Shown here: piece after piece, positions 23,901 through 32,792 of the stretch
Layout: every line of letters begins with the position of its first letter
How positions within the stretch are numbered: position 1 is the first letter of the stretch
DNA from: UBA6136 sp044237765
GTDB lineage: Bacteria > Pseudomonadota > Gammaproteobacteria > Methylococcales > Methylococcaceae
DNA: 48,924 bases
NCBI GenBank assembly: GCA_044237765.1
Contig: JBIIEQ010000018.1
Span: forward strand, 1-48,924
Reading direction: 5' to 3'
Position numbers and translations under genes: made by a program
Notes under the pieces: model-generated
The model's database searches: none
What the model saw: the letters and a program-made list of their open reading frames with translations, nothing else
What the model was told of the DNA's origin: nothing

Positions 23901-24476
23901 ATGATGAATAGGCCTCAGTTTTTGCCAAGTTTCGGCGAGGCACTTCTGGTGATCGATGTGCAGAACGATTTTCTGCCCGCTGGTGCCCTGGCCGTTCCTC
24001 GAGGAGATGCCATCGTAAACACTCTGAATCGTTGGATGGTGTCTTTTGCCGAAGCCGGGCTTCCCATTTATGCGACGCGGGATTGTCATCCGCCCGATCA
24101 TTGTTCCTTCCAGCAGCAGAACGGTCCCTGGCCGAGCCATTGCGTCAAGGGCTCCTGGGGCGCCGATTTTCCCGAGACATTGAAAATGCCTTCCACCATC
24201 CGGATCGTGGATAAACCCGATTGCCGGGATAAGGAGACCTACTCGGCATTCAGTGGCACCCCACTGGATGAGGCGCTCCGATCCGAAGGGATAGATCATC
24301 TTTGGGTCGGCGGATTGGCGACGGAATACTGCGTCTTGAACACGGTGCTGGATGCCTTGCAGTTGAGTTACCGGGTTACGCTGTTAAGCGAAGCCATTCG
24401 TGCCGTCGATGTCCGGTCCTCGGATGGCGAGAATGCCATTCAGCTGATGGTCAGCCAAGGTGTCATTTTGAGGTGA
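23901..24476 (+). CDS. pncA: Nicotinamidase
   Basis: PncA hydrolyses nicotinamide to nicotinate for NAD salvage. This 191-residue member of the isochorismatase-like family has the catalytic Asp19 in LLVIDVQNDF, the metal site D..H...H in TRDCHPPDHCSF, the Lys/Trp region HCVKGSWGADF and the nucleophilic Cys in LATEYCVLNTVLDA. The last pattern is specific for nicotinamidase rather than other hydrolases of the fold. No strong ribosome binding site is seen. It stands alone between the phytochelatin-synthase-like gene and the nitroreductase. Confidence 0.88.
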   Translation: MMNRPQFLPSFGEALLVIDVQNDFLPAGALAVPRGDAIVNTLNRWMVSFAEAGLPIYATRDCHPPDHCSFQQQNGPWPSHCVKGSWGADFPETLKMPSTIRIVDKPDCRDKETYSAFSGTPLDEALRSEGIDHLWVGGLATEYCVLNTVLDALQLSYRVTLLSEAIRAVDVRSSDGENAIQLMVSQGVILR

Positions 24477-24568
24477 CTTGCCCGTCGGGATAAACGCAGA
24501 AATTCCCAAAGCTTCTCCGGTATCATCCGGCTATTTCAAACCTATTAACAAGGCAGGTAATTCCAACC

Positions 24569-25204
24569 ATGGATCTGATTGAACGAATGAATTGGCGCTA
24601 TGCCGCCAAGAAGATGGACCCTACAAAAAAGGTACCGGAAGAAAAGGTCAACCGAATCCTTGAGGCCGCACGCCTCGCGCCGACCTCCAGCGGATTACAA
24701 CCCTACGAGATATTGGTCGTGACCAATTCTGAGTTGCGCGAGCGTATCAAGCCGGTCTCCTGGAATCAGGGTCAGGTCACCGATTGCTCCCATTTGCTGG
24801 TTTTTGCGGCCTGGGACGATTACATACCCGAGCGCATCAACATGATGTTCGACCTCACCAATACCGTGCGCGGGTTCAAGAATGATGGGTGGGAGAATTA
24901 TCGTCAGCAAATTCTGGCGGGCTATCCTCCCCGCGGTCCTGAAGTCAATCATCAGCATGCCGCGCGACAGGCCTATATGGGCCTCATGGCAGCCATGATG
25001 GCGGCGGCGTTCGAGGAAGTCGATTGCACTCCCATGGAGGGCTTCGATCCCCCGGCAGTCGACGAAATTCTGAAACTTAGTGAGCGGAGTCTGCGTAGTG
25101 TCGTCATGTTGCCCCTAGGCTACCGTGAGACGGACAAGGACTGGCTGGTCAACTTGAAGAAGGTTCGCCGTCCAATGGCGCAGTTTGTCACGCGGATTGA
25201 CTGA
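24569..25204 (+). CDS. NAD(P)H-dependent nitroreductase family protein (NfsB-like)
   Basis: This flavoprotein of the nitroreductase superfamily has 211 residues, normal for NfsB-like members. Family features are NWRYAAKKMDPTKKVPEEKV at the N-terminus, the FMN-contacting EAARLAPTSSGLQPYEILVV, QAYMGLMAAMMAAAFEEVDCTPMEGF and VVMLPLGYRETDKDW near the end. Such enzymes reduce quinones, nitroaromatics or other small acceptors, and the native substrate cannot be told here. AAGGCAGG lies about 12 bases before the ATG. Confidence 0.88.
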   Translation: MDLIERMNWRYAAKKMDPTKKVPEEKVNRILEAARLAPTSSGLQPYEILVVTNSELRERIKPVSWNQGQVTDCSHLLVFAAWDDYIPERINMMFDLTNTVRGFKNDGWENYRQQILAGYPPRGPEVNHQHAARQAYMGLMAAMMAAAFEEVDCTPMEGFDPPAVDEILKLSERSLRSVVMLPLGYRETDKDWLVNLKKVRRPMAQFVTRID

Positions 25205-25267
25205 CGCTTCTGAACCAGGGCTGCTGCACAAATTGTCGGCGGCGAACGAACCCATGAAGGAGAGCAC

Positions 25268-25591
25268 ATGATCACCATCACCACGACACCTTCGATCGAA
25301 GGCAAGAAAATCACCCGGTACTGCGGCATCGTCTGCGGTGAAGCCATTCTTGGTGCCAATCTGTTCAAGGATATTTTTGCCGGCATCCGAGATCTGGTCG
25401 GTGGCCGCTCCCAAACCTATGAGAGGGAACTGCAGCGTGCCCGGGATATTGCACTGAGGGAATTGGAGGAGCGTGCGCTGGAATTGGGCGCGACTGCGGT
25501 CATCGGCGTAGATATCGACTACGAAGTGCTTGGCCAAAGCAATGGCATGCTGATGGTTTCCGCCAGCGGCACCGCCGTTGTGGTCGAATGA
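25268..25591 (+). CDS. YbjQ/UPF0145 family protein
   Basis: The 107-residue protein matches E. coli YbjQ (107 residues) along its length: CGIVCGEAILGANLFKD, FAGIRDLVGGRSQTYE, LRELEERALELGATAVIGVD and MLMVSASGTAVVVE. The family forms pentamers and is often described as putative heavy-metal binding; its function is not settled. A strong ribosome binding site (AAGGAGA) precedes the ATG. Confidence 0.9.
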   Translation: MITITTTPSIEGKKITRYCGIVCGEAILGANLFKDIFAGIRDLVGGRSQTYERELQRARDIALRELEERALELGATAVIGVDIDYEVLGQSNGMLMVSASGTAVVVE

Positions 25592-25653
25592 ATGGCATCC
25601 CTGCGGCCAACTCAATTCCGTTTTAGCAACCGACTTCACCCTGGGGCAACAAA

Positions 25654-26151
25654 ATGAACATCAAAACTCTGCACAGATTGCTGACTATTTCCTCAATGAT
25701 CGTCATCTTCAACAGCGCTTCCGTTATGGCGGAACTCTCCGTTGGCGGAGTCGAGGCTTTTGAGGGTGGGACGGGTTTCCATAATTGGATGGAGCGTATG
25801 GTCGAGGACACCGAGCGTCGCCATGAAAGCTATGGTGATGTGATTCTTCGTTATGCCGATGAACTGCGGTTAACGGATGAACAGATGGGCAAGATTTATC
25901 GTATTCATCAGGCCAACCAGCACCGTATCAGGGGTATCAGCCAGAAGGTGAACGACGCGACTGCATGGGCGCATGAGATATTTCTGGATCCGTCCAAGGA
26001 TGAGAGCGCCATTCGCCAGGCAGCGAAGGCCCACTCCGCCGCTTTCGATGAACTACTTGATACCGCCCTCAGGACACGCAAAGAAATCAACGCCGTTTTG
26101 AACGACGATCAATTGGCCAAGCTGCCCGCGCTGAAAGCAGCACCAAAATAA
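25654..26151 (+). CDS. Spy/CpxP-like periplasmic protein
   Basis: The 165-residue protein has a signal peptide (likely cut after VMA at residue 26). The mature part is all-helical, with an LTDEQMGKIYRIHQANQHRI segment like the LTxxQ motifs of Spy, CpxP and related metal-sensing or chaperone proteins, followed by a second similar block ending LNDDQLAKLPAL. Proteins of this type damp envelope stress responses or act as ATP-independent chaperones. Which of these applies is not visible, and no two-component system is nearby. Confidence 0.7.
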   Translation: MNIKTLHRLLTISSMIVIFNSASVMAELSVGGVEAFEGGTGFHNWMERMVEDTERRHESYGDVILRYADELRLTDEQMGKIYRIHQANQHRIRGISQKVNDATAWAHEIFLDPSKDESAIRQAAKAHSAAFDELLDTALRTRKEINAVLNDDQLAKLPALKAAPK

Positions 26152-26158
26152 ACTGTTG

Positions 26159-26539
26159 TTATGCGCGATGTGATGCCTTGAACCGAGGCCGGGCTTGATT
26201 TGGGTCAATGCCGTTAAAAGCCCAGGTCGCGCCATTCTGGGTCACCATGACACTGTCGTTCAACGCCTTGGCCAGTTTTGCCTCATCCCCGGCCGCACAA
26301 ATCGGGTCCGTCATCACTAAGGCGTTTCGACCCACCAGCCTCAATCCATTGATGCCTTCTGCCTGAAACAGCGGGTGTTCCGAGGCCAGCGCGGCATGGG
26401 AGATCGGGCCACCAAAACGGCGAACCCGCTTGAGGTCAGTGCAACCTTGTACCTCATGGCAGGGAGGCGAGTGGGAGTTGGAGGATTCAACCGTCAATTG
26501 ACGCCCTTTCTCCTTTCTGCCGGTACATAACGGTGGCAC
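26159..26539 (-). CDS. Doubtful open frame, possible small protein
   Basis: This minus-strand frame of up to 126 residues begins with GTG inside the end of the upstream membrane-protein gene; a TTG further in has AAAGGAG upstream but at poor spacing. The stretch FGGPISHAALASEHPLFQAEG and GDEAKLAKALNDSVMVTQNG look protein-like, and nothing is coded on the other strand. No family is recognised and no good start exists, so it may be a remnant. Confidence 0.35.
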   Translation of the reverse strand: MPPLCTGRKEKGRQLTVESSNSHSPPCHEVQGCTDLKRVRRFGGPISHAALASEHPLFQAEGINGLRLVGRNALVMTDPICAAGDEAKLAKALNDSVMVTQNGATWAFNGIDPNQARPRFKASHRA

Positions 26540-26933
26540 CCGCGATGAAGGTAAGCACGCAGATTCCCAGGTAGACCATCATGGGTTCAAGCCCACCCCA
26601 CTCGGCTTGAGAAGGCAAATATCCCGCGCTATTAAATCGAATGGCAAAGGTACCGATCAGGGCGACGATCGGAATCACGGCGAGCATGATCATGGCCAGT
26701 CCCCGGGCAAAAATCCCCATCAGGATCAGCATGATCCCCGTCTCGAAATTAGAAATCCCAAAAGCGCCGAGCAATCGAAGCTGATCGCTGGCCGTGCTCC
26801 CGGATAAATCCAATACGGCGATATGGGTTGCGGAGTAATGCAACAGGATCGTGTGCATGAATCCTCGAACGAGATCGTAACTACCCAGAAAGATGGATAC
26901 GATCGAAATGAAGGCTGGAATGCGGGTATTCAT
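26487..26933 (-). CDS. Four-helix inner-membrane protein of unknown function
   Basis: The protein has 148 residues from the ATG at 26933 (MNTRIPAFISIVSIFLGSYD). Four hydrophobic segments lie at about residues 6-24, 58-78, 80-105 and 118-138. Upstream in-frame ATGs at 26948 and 26993 add polar residues and are less likely, but no ribosome binding site decides. The layout resembles small four-helix DUF families (DoxX-like or DUF4345-like), with no motif that settles it. Confidence 0.7.
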   Translation of the reverse strand: MNTRIPAFISIVSIFLGSYDLVRGFMHTILLHYSATHIAVLDLSGSTASDQLRLLGAFGISNFETGIMLILMGIFARGLAMIMLAVIPIVALIGTFAIRFNSAGYLPSQAEWGGLEPMMVYLGICVLTFIAGATVMYRQKGERASIDG

Positions 26934-27068
26934 GGGGTCTTTTCTCATGCTTGCGGGGATGCTGTCCGATTTGATGAGGTCATTTGCTTGCAAGCGCGGG
27001 GCCTCCTTGTTCTGCGCGCCTGATGACCCAACAATGCGTCAACTACATGGCCACTTTCCGGTTCTGAA

Positions 27069-27503
27069 ATGACTGAATCTCTCCATCTCGTTTGTCCTTC
27101 ATGCAACGCTGTTAATCGGCTATCTTCAACCAGACTGGCAGAGCATCCCGCTTGCGGGAAGTGCCACCAGCCCCTTTTCAAAGGGCATCCGTTGGAATTG
27201 GACAGCGGCAATTTTGCCCGGCATCTCCAGCGCAACGAGATTCCGTTGCTGGTTGATTTCTGGGCGCCGTGGTGCGGTCCCTGCAAAATGATGGCGCCCC
27301 AGTTTGCCCGAGCCGCCGGTAGCCTGGAGCCGCGGTTTCGACTGGCCAAGGTCAATACGGAAGCGGAGCCCGAGTTCGGCAGTCAATTCGGTATCCGCAG
27401 TATCCCAACCCTGGTTTTATTCCGCGCGGGCCGGGAAGTTGCCCGGCAATCCGGCGCGATGGGCGCGCAGGACATCGTCCGCTGGGCCGAGAGCCAAGCC
27501 TGA
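27069..27503 (+). CDS. trxC: Thioredoxin 2
   Basis: TrxC is a cytoplasmic protein-disulphide reductase. The 144-residue protein has the N-terminal zinc-binding CPSC...CGKC pair that separates TrxC from TrxA, and the thioredoxin active site FWAPWCGPCKMM, followed by cis-Pro in IRSIPTLVLF. Length and layout match E. coli TrxC. Its stop codon overlaps the start of the RDD gene (TGATG), so the two are coupled. Confidence 0.95.
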   Translation: MTESLHLVCPSCNAVNRLSSTRLAEHPACGKCHQPLFKGHPLELDSGNFARHLQRNEIPLLVDFWAPWCGPCKMMAPQFARAAGSLEPRFRLAKVNTEAEPEFGSQFGIRSIPTLVLFRAGREVARQSGAMGAQDIVRWAESQA

Positions 27504-27919
27504 TGGAGTATGCCGGATTCTGCATCAGATTATGGGCCACGGTCATTGACACCCTGTTGTTTACTCTGTGGTCAATCCCGCTCATGTACGCCATATATGG
27601 TGACTCACTGGTCACCCAGCCCAAGTGGGTCAAGGGTCCTGCCGATGTCGTCATCAACTGGATAGTGCCTGCGGTGGCCGTCATTCTGTTGTGCTGCAAC
27701 AAGCAAGCCACTCTCGGCAATATGGCCATCCGGGCCAGAGTCGTCGACGAGAACGCCGGTGGTGTCCCAACCACTCGGCAGGAAATTATCCGCTACTTTG
27801 GCTTTCTGCTTTCCCTGTTCCCACTGGGCCTGGGCTATCTGTGGATTGCACTTGACCTGCGCAAGCAGGGATTTCACGACAAACTGGCGGGCAACGTCGT
27901 TGTGAGAGTCGCCAAATAA
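27503..27919 (+). CDS. RDD-family membrane protein
   Basis: The protein has 138 residues. The N-terminus reads YAGFCIRLWATVIDTLLF, the RDD signature region (Arg and Asp flanking the first helix). Two further membrane segments follow (about residues 44-62 and 92-118), with the motif KQATLGNMAIRARVVDE between them. RDD proteins are proposed transporters or ion exchangers, mostly uncharacterised. It is translated with trxC. Confidence 0.85.
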   Translation: MEYAGFCIRLWATVIDTLLFTLWSIPLMYAIYGDSLVTQPKWVKGPADVVINWIVPAVAVILLCCNKQATLGNMAIRARVVDENAGGVPTTRQEIIRYFGFLLSLFPLGLGYLWIALDLRKQGFHDKLAGNVVVRVAK

Positions 27920-28131
27920 TCACCATAAGTTGGATTTGTTCGGCAGGACTAATCCCTGGGAAGTTTGTTCCGGGAATCCGCGGCGAGAATGGACATCATG
28001 GTATCGGCGCTGCGCAATCATACAAGGGCTTGGGACTCCTGGTTCTCGGTTAAACTGGCTTCCCAACCATGCTCATTCCGTCTATGCATGAGTCCTATCG
28101 CTTTTTACGAACGCAGATCAATGGAGTCGGC

Positions 28132-28524
28132 ATGATCAATACAAAAAGTTCTTTTTCTCTGGCCGCCGTTCTATCGGCGCTGATCATCACGGGCTGTCAG
28201 TTCCAGAAGCCGGATTATGTGACCATGATCTCGCCGAGCGAGCTGAACAGTCTGATACAGCAGCAGGATATTTTCCTGCTAGACGTTCATACGCCCCAAC
28301 AGCGGCATATCAAGGGAACGGATGCCTTCATTCCCTATGACCAAGTCGAGAAGTACACGGACCGCTTGCCGCAAGACAAGGCCACACCCATTTACGTCTA
28401 CTGCGAAGGGGGCCCCATGGGGAACGCGGCGGCTAAATCCCTGCATCAAATGGGCTATGCCCACCTGACCAATCTGGAAGGCGGGGCGGCTGCCTGGCGG
28501 GCGGCGGGGTTTGAGTTGGAATAA
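28132..28524 (+). CDS. Rhodanese-domain lipoprotein
   Basis: The protein has 130 residues from the ATG at 28132, which has GGAG six bases upstream and gives a clean lipoprotein signal with lipobox ITGC (Cys23); the open frame continues upstream without signal character. The rest is a single rhodanese domain: SPSELNSLIQQQDIFLLDVH and the catalytic loop YCEGGPMGNAAAKSL with active Cys. The site would be periplasmic, attached to a membrane. It likely moves sulphane sulphur. It converges with arsM. Confidence 0.82.
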   Translation: MINTKSSFSLAAVLSALIITGCQFQKPDYVTMISPSELNSLIQQQDIFLLDVHTPQQRHIKGTDAFIPYDQVEKYTDRLPQDKATPIYVYCEGGPMGNAAAKSLHQMGYAHLTNLEGGAAAWRAAGFELE

Positions 28525-28581
28525 TTTCGGCTCGGGCAGATTCGTAGCGGGGTGATCCGCAATCGGCAACCGATCAGTCGC

Positions 28582-29703
28582 TCAGCAACAGGACCCGCCA
28601 TCGCCGCATTCGACCCATTGACGCCCCCCCTTGGTCTCGGCAACGGGGCGACGGGAACCGGGCGGTGCACACCACGCCCTGGGTTCGGTCAGCACTTGCG
28701 GCTCAATACCGATGAAATCCGACCTGAACGGGCCTTGTGTGAGAAAGCGGAAAGTGCGCTCGCAGACGGCCATGCGTTCGCTTCGGGGAAAGACGTGTCC
28801 CTCGTCGTCACGGATTTCGGCATAGGGTCCCCGGTAAATGACGGCGTGGCCGCGATCAAGGCATTCCCGCCCATCGCCCTTTACAGCCAGTAATGTGACC
28901 GCGCGAAATTCGATGCCCTCAATGATGCGCCATGGAGTTTCGCTCCACTTGTCCAGCCGTACAGCGGCAAAACCCGCTTCGGCAAAGGCCTGGACAAACT
29001 CCAATTCCTGGAATGCGCCGGACAGGCAACCGCTCCAGAGCTCGGGGTCCTGTTTCAGGTGAGCAGGCACGGGTTCGTCGGCGACGATGTCGGCTATGGC
29101 GGCGCGTCCACCGGGTTTCAGGACGCGGAAGATTTCCTGAACCAGTGTCTGCTTGTCGCGGTCGTCAACCAGGTTGAGGACACAGTTGGAAATCACAAGG
29201 TCGACTGACTGGTCGGCGATCAGCGGTCGCTCACGCCTTTGCAGGGCCTGCCAGTTGCGCAGATCGGCGAGTGAAGCGGCATCCGTAACCGGATGCGCAG
29301 ATAGAAAGTCGTTCATGGCCGACACATCCAGCGCCAGGTCCTGGATGTGGCCTTTGAGGAAACGGACCCGGTCGCCGCCGATCCTGTTCGCCATGTCGGC
29401 CTGATATTTCCGGGCCAGCGACAGCATGTCATCGTTCATGTCCACGCCGATGACGCGGCCTTCCGGGCCGACCAGTTGGGCCGCCATGTAACAGATCTTG
29501 CCGCCGCCCGAACCCAGATCGAGAACGGTATCGCCGGGTCTGACGTAGCGCGAGGGATCGCCGCAGCCGTAGTCCTTGTCGATGATTTCCTGAGGCAGCA
29601 TGTCCAGCAGCGTCCGGTCGTAATCCACCGGGCAACACAAAGCTTCCTCACGTTCCTGTGCGCCTGCCGAATAGCGCTCTCTGACCGTTTGTTCGACCTG
29701 CAT
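28582..29703 (-). CDS. arsM: Arsenite methyltransferase of the arsenosugar pathway
   Basis: ArsM methylates As(III) with SAM, giving mono- and dimethylated arsenic. The protein is 373 residues from the ATG at 29703 (AGGAG upstream). The SAM loop is VLDLGSGGGKICYMAA. The three Cys that bind arsenic in characterised ArsM proteins have counterparts at Cys47 (YGCG), Cys174 (ISNCVLNL) and Cys226 (SGCLSGA). The protein is longer than simple ArsM and ends in a Cys-rich tail (GDGGSCC), as in versions paired with ArsS. arsS lies 28 bases upstream on the same strand, so they are one transcript. The product would be dimethylarsenite for ArsS. Confidence 0.92.
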   Translation of the reverse strand: MQVEQTVRERYSAGAQEREEALCCPVDYDRTLLDMLPQEIIDKDYGCGDPSRYVRPGDTVLDLGSGGGKICYMAAQLVGPEGRVIGVDMNDDMLSLARKYQADMANRIGGDRVRFLKGHIQDLALDVSAMNDFLSAHPVTDAASLADLRNWQALQRRERPLIADQSVDLVISNCVLNLVDDRDKQTLVQEIFRVLKPGGRAAIADIVADEPVPAHLKQDPELWSGCLSGAFQELEFVQAFAEAGFAAVRLDKWSETPWRIIEGIEFRAVTLLAVKGDGRECLDRGHAVIYRGPYAEIRDDEGHVFPRSERMAVCERTFRFLTQGPFRSDFIGIEPQVLTEPRAWCAPPGSRRPVAETKGGRQWVECGDGGSCC

Positions 29704-29731
29704 GGGTTGGATCTCCTGAATGGGGAACGGT

Positions 29732-30706
29732 TTATGCGTGATTCTTCGCCGCCAATGCTCCACCGCAACCACTGCCGTGCCCTGCGGTGCAACCGTAGCA
29801 ATGATCAGCCGTGGCGATGGGCATGGCCTGCAGCGTTTGAGGGTCCAGGCTGGCAAGGAGCGGCACCGTCCGCTGTCCTCCTTGCGGGAGTCCCAGCATC
29901 TGGTTGAAGTCGCAGTCATAGACATGGCCGGTCCAGTCCACGCTGAGAAGTTTCCGGCACATCACATGTGTGAGATTTTCATCGCGGTGGGCGCTGCGCA
30001 AGCGCTCGAGATAAGCATAAAATTCCCCCCGGGAAATCAGCGTGCTGCCAAACCGCTGTATCGGCATGTTGGTGAGAGCGAACAGGCGGTTGAAGACGAT
30101 GCCATATCGCGTCAGCAATTCTTCCCGGTACGCCCCTTCGAGCGCTTCCTGTGCCGGCGGTAGATCGGGTCCCTGGGGGTTGTAGACCAGGTTGAGGAAC
30201 AACCCGGAACTGGCCACGCCATAGCCCAGGGCATTGAGTTTGCGGAGTGAGCGAAGGCTGGTCTCGAAGACGCCATCACCACGCTGTCGATCGACATTTC
30301 CCTCGAAATAGCAGGGCAGGGAGGCGACAATTTCCACGCCCTGCTCGGCCATGAAATCGGCCAGGTCCTCATTTCCGGGTTCCATCAGGATGGTCAGATT
30401 GCAGCGATCCATGACCTTGATGCCCAGCGATCTCGCCGAGGTCACAAGATAGCGGAAATGCGGGTTCATCTCCGGTGCGCCGCCGGTCAGGTCGAGGGTA
30501 GAGATGGCGGCCCGTTGCATAAACGTCAGCACGGTTTCCACGGTGTCCAGATCCATTATTTCTCGGCGATGCGGTCCGGCATTAACATGGCAGTGCAGGC
30601 AGGACTGGTTGCACAGGTAGCCGAGATTGACCTGCAGGGTTTCCAGTCGATCCCGTGTAATCGGGGGGAAATCCGTAGGCTGCAGCAGGGGAAGGCAAGC
30701 GTGCAT
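29732..30706 (-). CDS. arsS: Radical SAM protein ArsS of arsenosugar biosynthesis
   Basis: ArsS is a radical SAM enzyme proposed to attach the 5'-deoxyadenosyl group to dimethylarsenic, forming the arsenosugar core. This 324-residue protein has the 4Fe-4S motif C-x3-C-x2-C (CNQSCLHC, Cys32, 36, 39), the family stretch LDLTGGAPEMNPHFRYLV, and a Cys-rich C-terminal domain (VYDCDFNQMLGLP, CYGCTAGHGSGCGG) as in the DUF3641 region. I start at the ATG at 30706; an upstream TTG at 30718 is less likely. It heads the arsS-arsM pair. TVP38 lies upstream on the same strand. Confidence 0.9.
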   Translation of the reverse strand: MHACLPLLQPTDFPPITRDRLETLQVNLGYLCNQSCLHCHVNAGPHRREIMDLDTVETVLTFMQRAAISTLDLTGGAPEMNPHFRYLVTSARSLGIKVMDRCNLTILMEPGNEDLADFMAEQGVEIVASLPCYFEGNVDRQRGDGVFETSLRSLRKLNALGYGVASSGLFLNLVYNPQGPDLPPAQEALEGAYREELLTRYGIVFNRLFALTNMPIQRFGSTLISRGEFYAYLERLRSAHRDENLTHVMCRKLLSVDWTGHVYDCDFNQMLGLPQGGQRTVPLLASLDPQTLQAMPIATADHCYGCTAGHGSGCGGALAAKNHA

Positions 30707-30779
30707 GATCAGTTCCAATGGTTTACGCCGGGGTGCCAGTGAGTTGGCATTGTCGCGTAATCGCGAGCGAATACGGGCC

Positions 30780-31469
30780 TCATTTCCGCGATCTCCCTCT
30801 CAATCTGAGTCTCTCCGCCCATTTGCGTGCCAGCAAGGGGAATACGCCCAGCAAAGCGAATGAGAGCAGCAGCGGAGGTGAGAGAATGCCGGACAGGGAC
30901 TCGATCCGAGCCAGCTGAGTGCCTGCGTTGACATAAACCATTGTGCCGGCCAGCATGCCGAGCTGACTGACCCAGTAGAAGGTTCGGACCGGCAGTGTCG
31001 TCAGTCCCATGACCAGATTGATGACAAAGAACGGAAAAAGCGGGACCAGTCGCAAGGTGAATAGATAAAAAGGCCCGTCCCTGGCCATGCCGGCGTCCAA
31101 GGTCTGCAGACGTTCACCCCATCGATGCATGACCTCATCGCGAAACAGGAAACGGGCGGCAAGAAAGGCCAGGGTAGCGCCAAACGTTGAGGCAAAGGAA
31201 ACCAGTACCGTCCCCCAAAACGTGCCGAATATGGCTCCACCTGCCAGCGCCATCACGGTGGCTCCCGGCAGCGAGAGACCGGTTACCACAACATAAGTCA
31301 GGCTGAAGAGGGCAGCGGTACCGATGGCGTGTTCAGCATGGTAGGCATCGATGGCGGCTTGTTGAGACTTGAGCCATTCAAGGCTGAGCAATCGCTGCAC
31401 ATCGAATGAAAAAAAGGCGGCAGCCAGGACCAGGATGAGAAAGACGAGCCATAAGCGGTAGGGGTTCAT
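30780..31469 (-). CDS. TVP38/TMEM64-family membrane protein of the arsenosugar cluster
   Basis: This 229-residue protein has about six hydrophobic segments and the SNARE-associated/DedA-type core: VTGLSLPGATVMALAGGAIF followed by GTVLVSFASTFGATLAFLAA and the basic FRDEVMHRWGE. TVP38-family genes are frequent members of arsM-arsS clusters and may move or flip a lipid or arsenical intermediate; the role is not proven. The start at 31469 lies only 49 bases from the likely start of the glycosyltransferase on the other strand, so both promoters must fall within or overlap the 5' ends of the genes. Confidence 0.85.
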   Translation of the reverse strand: MNPYRLWLVFLILVLAAAFFSFDVQRLLSLEWLKSQQAAIDAYHAEHAIGTAALFSLTYVVVTGLSLPGATVMALAGGAIFGTFWGTVLVSFASTFGATLAFLAARFLFRDEVMHRWGERLQTLDAGMARDGPFYLFTLRLVPLFPFFVINLVMGLTTLPVRTFYWVSQLGMLAGTMVYVNAGTQLARIESLSGILSPPLLLSFALLGVFPLLARKWAERLRLRGRSRK

Positions 31470-31518
31470 GTCGGATAGTCTAAATTGTTCAACCAGCGCC
31501 GGCATGCATGATGACCTC

Positions 31519-32202
31519 ATGATGACCAGGCGCATTGCCATCATCATCCCCACTTTCAACGAGGCAGAGGGTATTCGCGGCCTTTTGGAATCACTGCAAT
31601 CCTGGAGACGGCAAAGCGCCGAGGTCATCGTTGTCGATGGAGGGAGTGTGGACGGTACGCCGGAGCTGTCGGCAGCGCTGGTCGACCAGATTGTTGTCGC
31701 GCCGCTCGGTCGAGCTTGCCAAATGAACGCCGGTGCCCGGGTCGCCAAGGCCGACATTCTCTGGTTTCTGCACGCCGATACGCGGTTACCGAACAGGTCG
31801 ATGTTTGATCTGCTTGAGGGCTTGCATGAGACCGGCAGGGTGTGGGGGCGATTTGATGTGGAGATCACCGGGCGACACTGGATGCTGGGCGTCGTGGCGT
31901 TCTGCATGAACCTCCGCTCGCGTTGGACCGGCATCGCTACCGGCGATCAGGCGATCTTTGTGCGACGGGAAGCATTCTGTTCGGTGGGTGGTTTTCCCGA
32001 TCAGCCGCTGATGGAGGATATAGAATTATCGAGCCGTCTGTGTCGGCTTGGCCGACCTCTATCTCTTCGTGCGCGGGTCGCGACGTCTGGCCGCCGCTGG
32101 GAGCGTCATGGTGTCTGGCGAACCATCGCCCTGATGTGGTGGCTTCGCTGGCAATATTGGCGTGGCGTCCCGTCTGAATTGCTGGCGAATCATTATCGGT
32201 AA
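31519..32202 (+). CDS. TIGR04283-type glycosyltransferase of arsenosugar biosynthesis
   Basis: This family 2 glycosyltransferase has 227 residues: IAIIIPTFNEAEGIRGLLES, the nucleotide-sugar site VIVVDGGSVDGT, the metal motif FLHADTRLP, then GRFDVE, TGDQAIFVRREAF and the catalytic PLMEDIELSSRL. The TIGR04283 group is the one found in arsM-arsS clusters. The start is uncertain: 31519 is the ATG just before the first strand, with earlier in-frame ATGs at 31468 and 31504 and no clear ribosome binding site. It is the only cluster gene on the plus strand. Confidence 0.88.
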   Translation: MMTRRIAIIIPTFNEAEGIRGLLESLQSWRRQSAEVIVVDGGSVDGTPELSAALVDQIVVAPLGRACQMNAGARVAKADILWFLHADTRLPNRSMFDLLEGLHETGRVWGRFDVEITGRHWMLGVVAFCMNLRSRWTGIATGDQAIFVRREAFCSVGGFPDQPLMEDIELSSRLCRLGRPLSLRARVATSGRRWERHGVWRTIALMWWLRWQYWRGVPSELLANHYR

Positions 32203-32267
32203 GCGGATTGGCTGGCGGGGGGTGTCGCTGGTCTCAAGCTTGTGGGCTGGAGCCAGAGTACTCAGGT

Positions 32268-32792
32268 TCAGGGGGCAACGCCCAGAGCGGTGTTGAACTT
32301 GGCGGACATGTTCTGGTGTGCAATGACGGCGGCCAGGGAGATGATGGCGTCATCGCTGTAATGCTGCTTGAGGGTGCTCATCAGTTCGTCATCCACCTTG
32401 TGTCCCGTGATGGTGATGGCCTCGGCAAAGCGCAGCGCCATCCTCTCCGCATCATCGTAGTAAGGCGACTCGGCGAACTCGGGCAAGGCGAGAAGTTTGT
32501 CCTGGCTCACACCTGATTCCAGCGCATGGCTCCCATTCAGGTTGATGCAGAAGCTGCAGCCGTCCAGCTGGGAGATACGGGTGCGAATCAGGGCCTGGAG
32601 TTGCGGGTTCAGTGGTGAGCTTTTCTGCTCTAGGGTCCGCCACATCCACAGGAAGCCGAGAAAGGTGCTGGGAATTCGGCTCCACAGCTGAACGGCCTCC
32701 GACAGTCGGCCGGTCTTGCGGCTAAGCAGCCAGAGTACGGGGCGTATGTACCAGGCATAAGCCGATCGGTTAGGGTTTTCGAGGAAGCTCAT
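32268..32792 (-). CDS. AhpD/carboxymuconolactone-decarboxylase-like protein of the arsenosugar cluster
   Basis: The 174-residue protein has the alkylhydroperoxidase D-type fold: LQALIRTRISQLDGCSFCINLNGSHALESG carries the redox-active CxxC and the downstream His. Peroxidase-like proteins of this type are regular companions of arsS. I start at the ATG at 32792, which overlaps the stop of the upstream glycosyltransferase gene (ATGA), so both are translated together. It may reduce peroxides or handle thiols during arsenical metabolism. Confidence 0.85.
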   Translation of the reverse strand: MSFLENPNRSAYAWYIRPVLWLLSRKTGRLSEAVQLWSRIPSTFLGFLWMWRTLEQKSSPLNPQLQALIRTRISQLDGCSFCINLNGSHALESGVSQDKLLALPEFAESPYYDDAERMALRFAEAITITGHKVDDELMSTLKQHYSDDAIISLAAVIAHQNMSAKFNTALGVAP

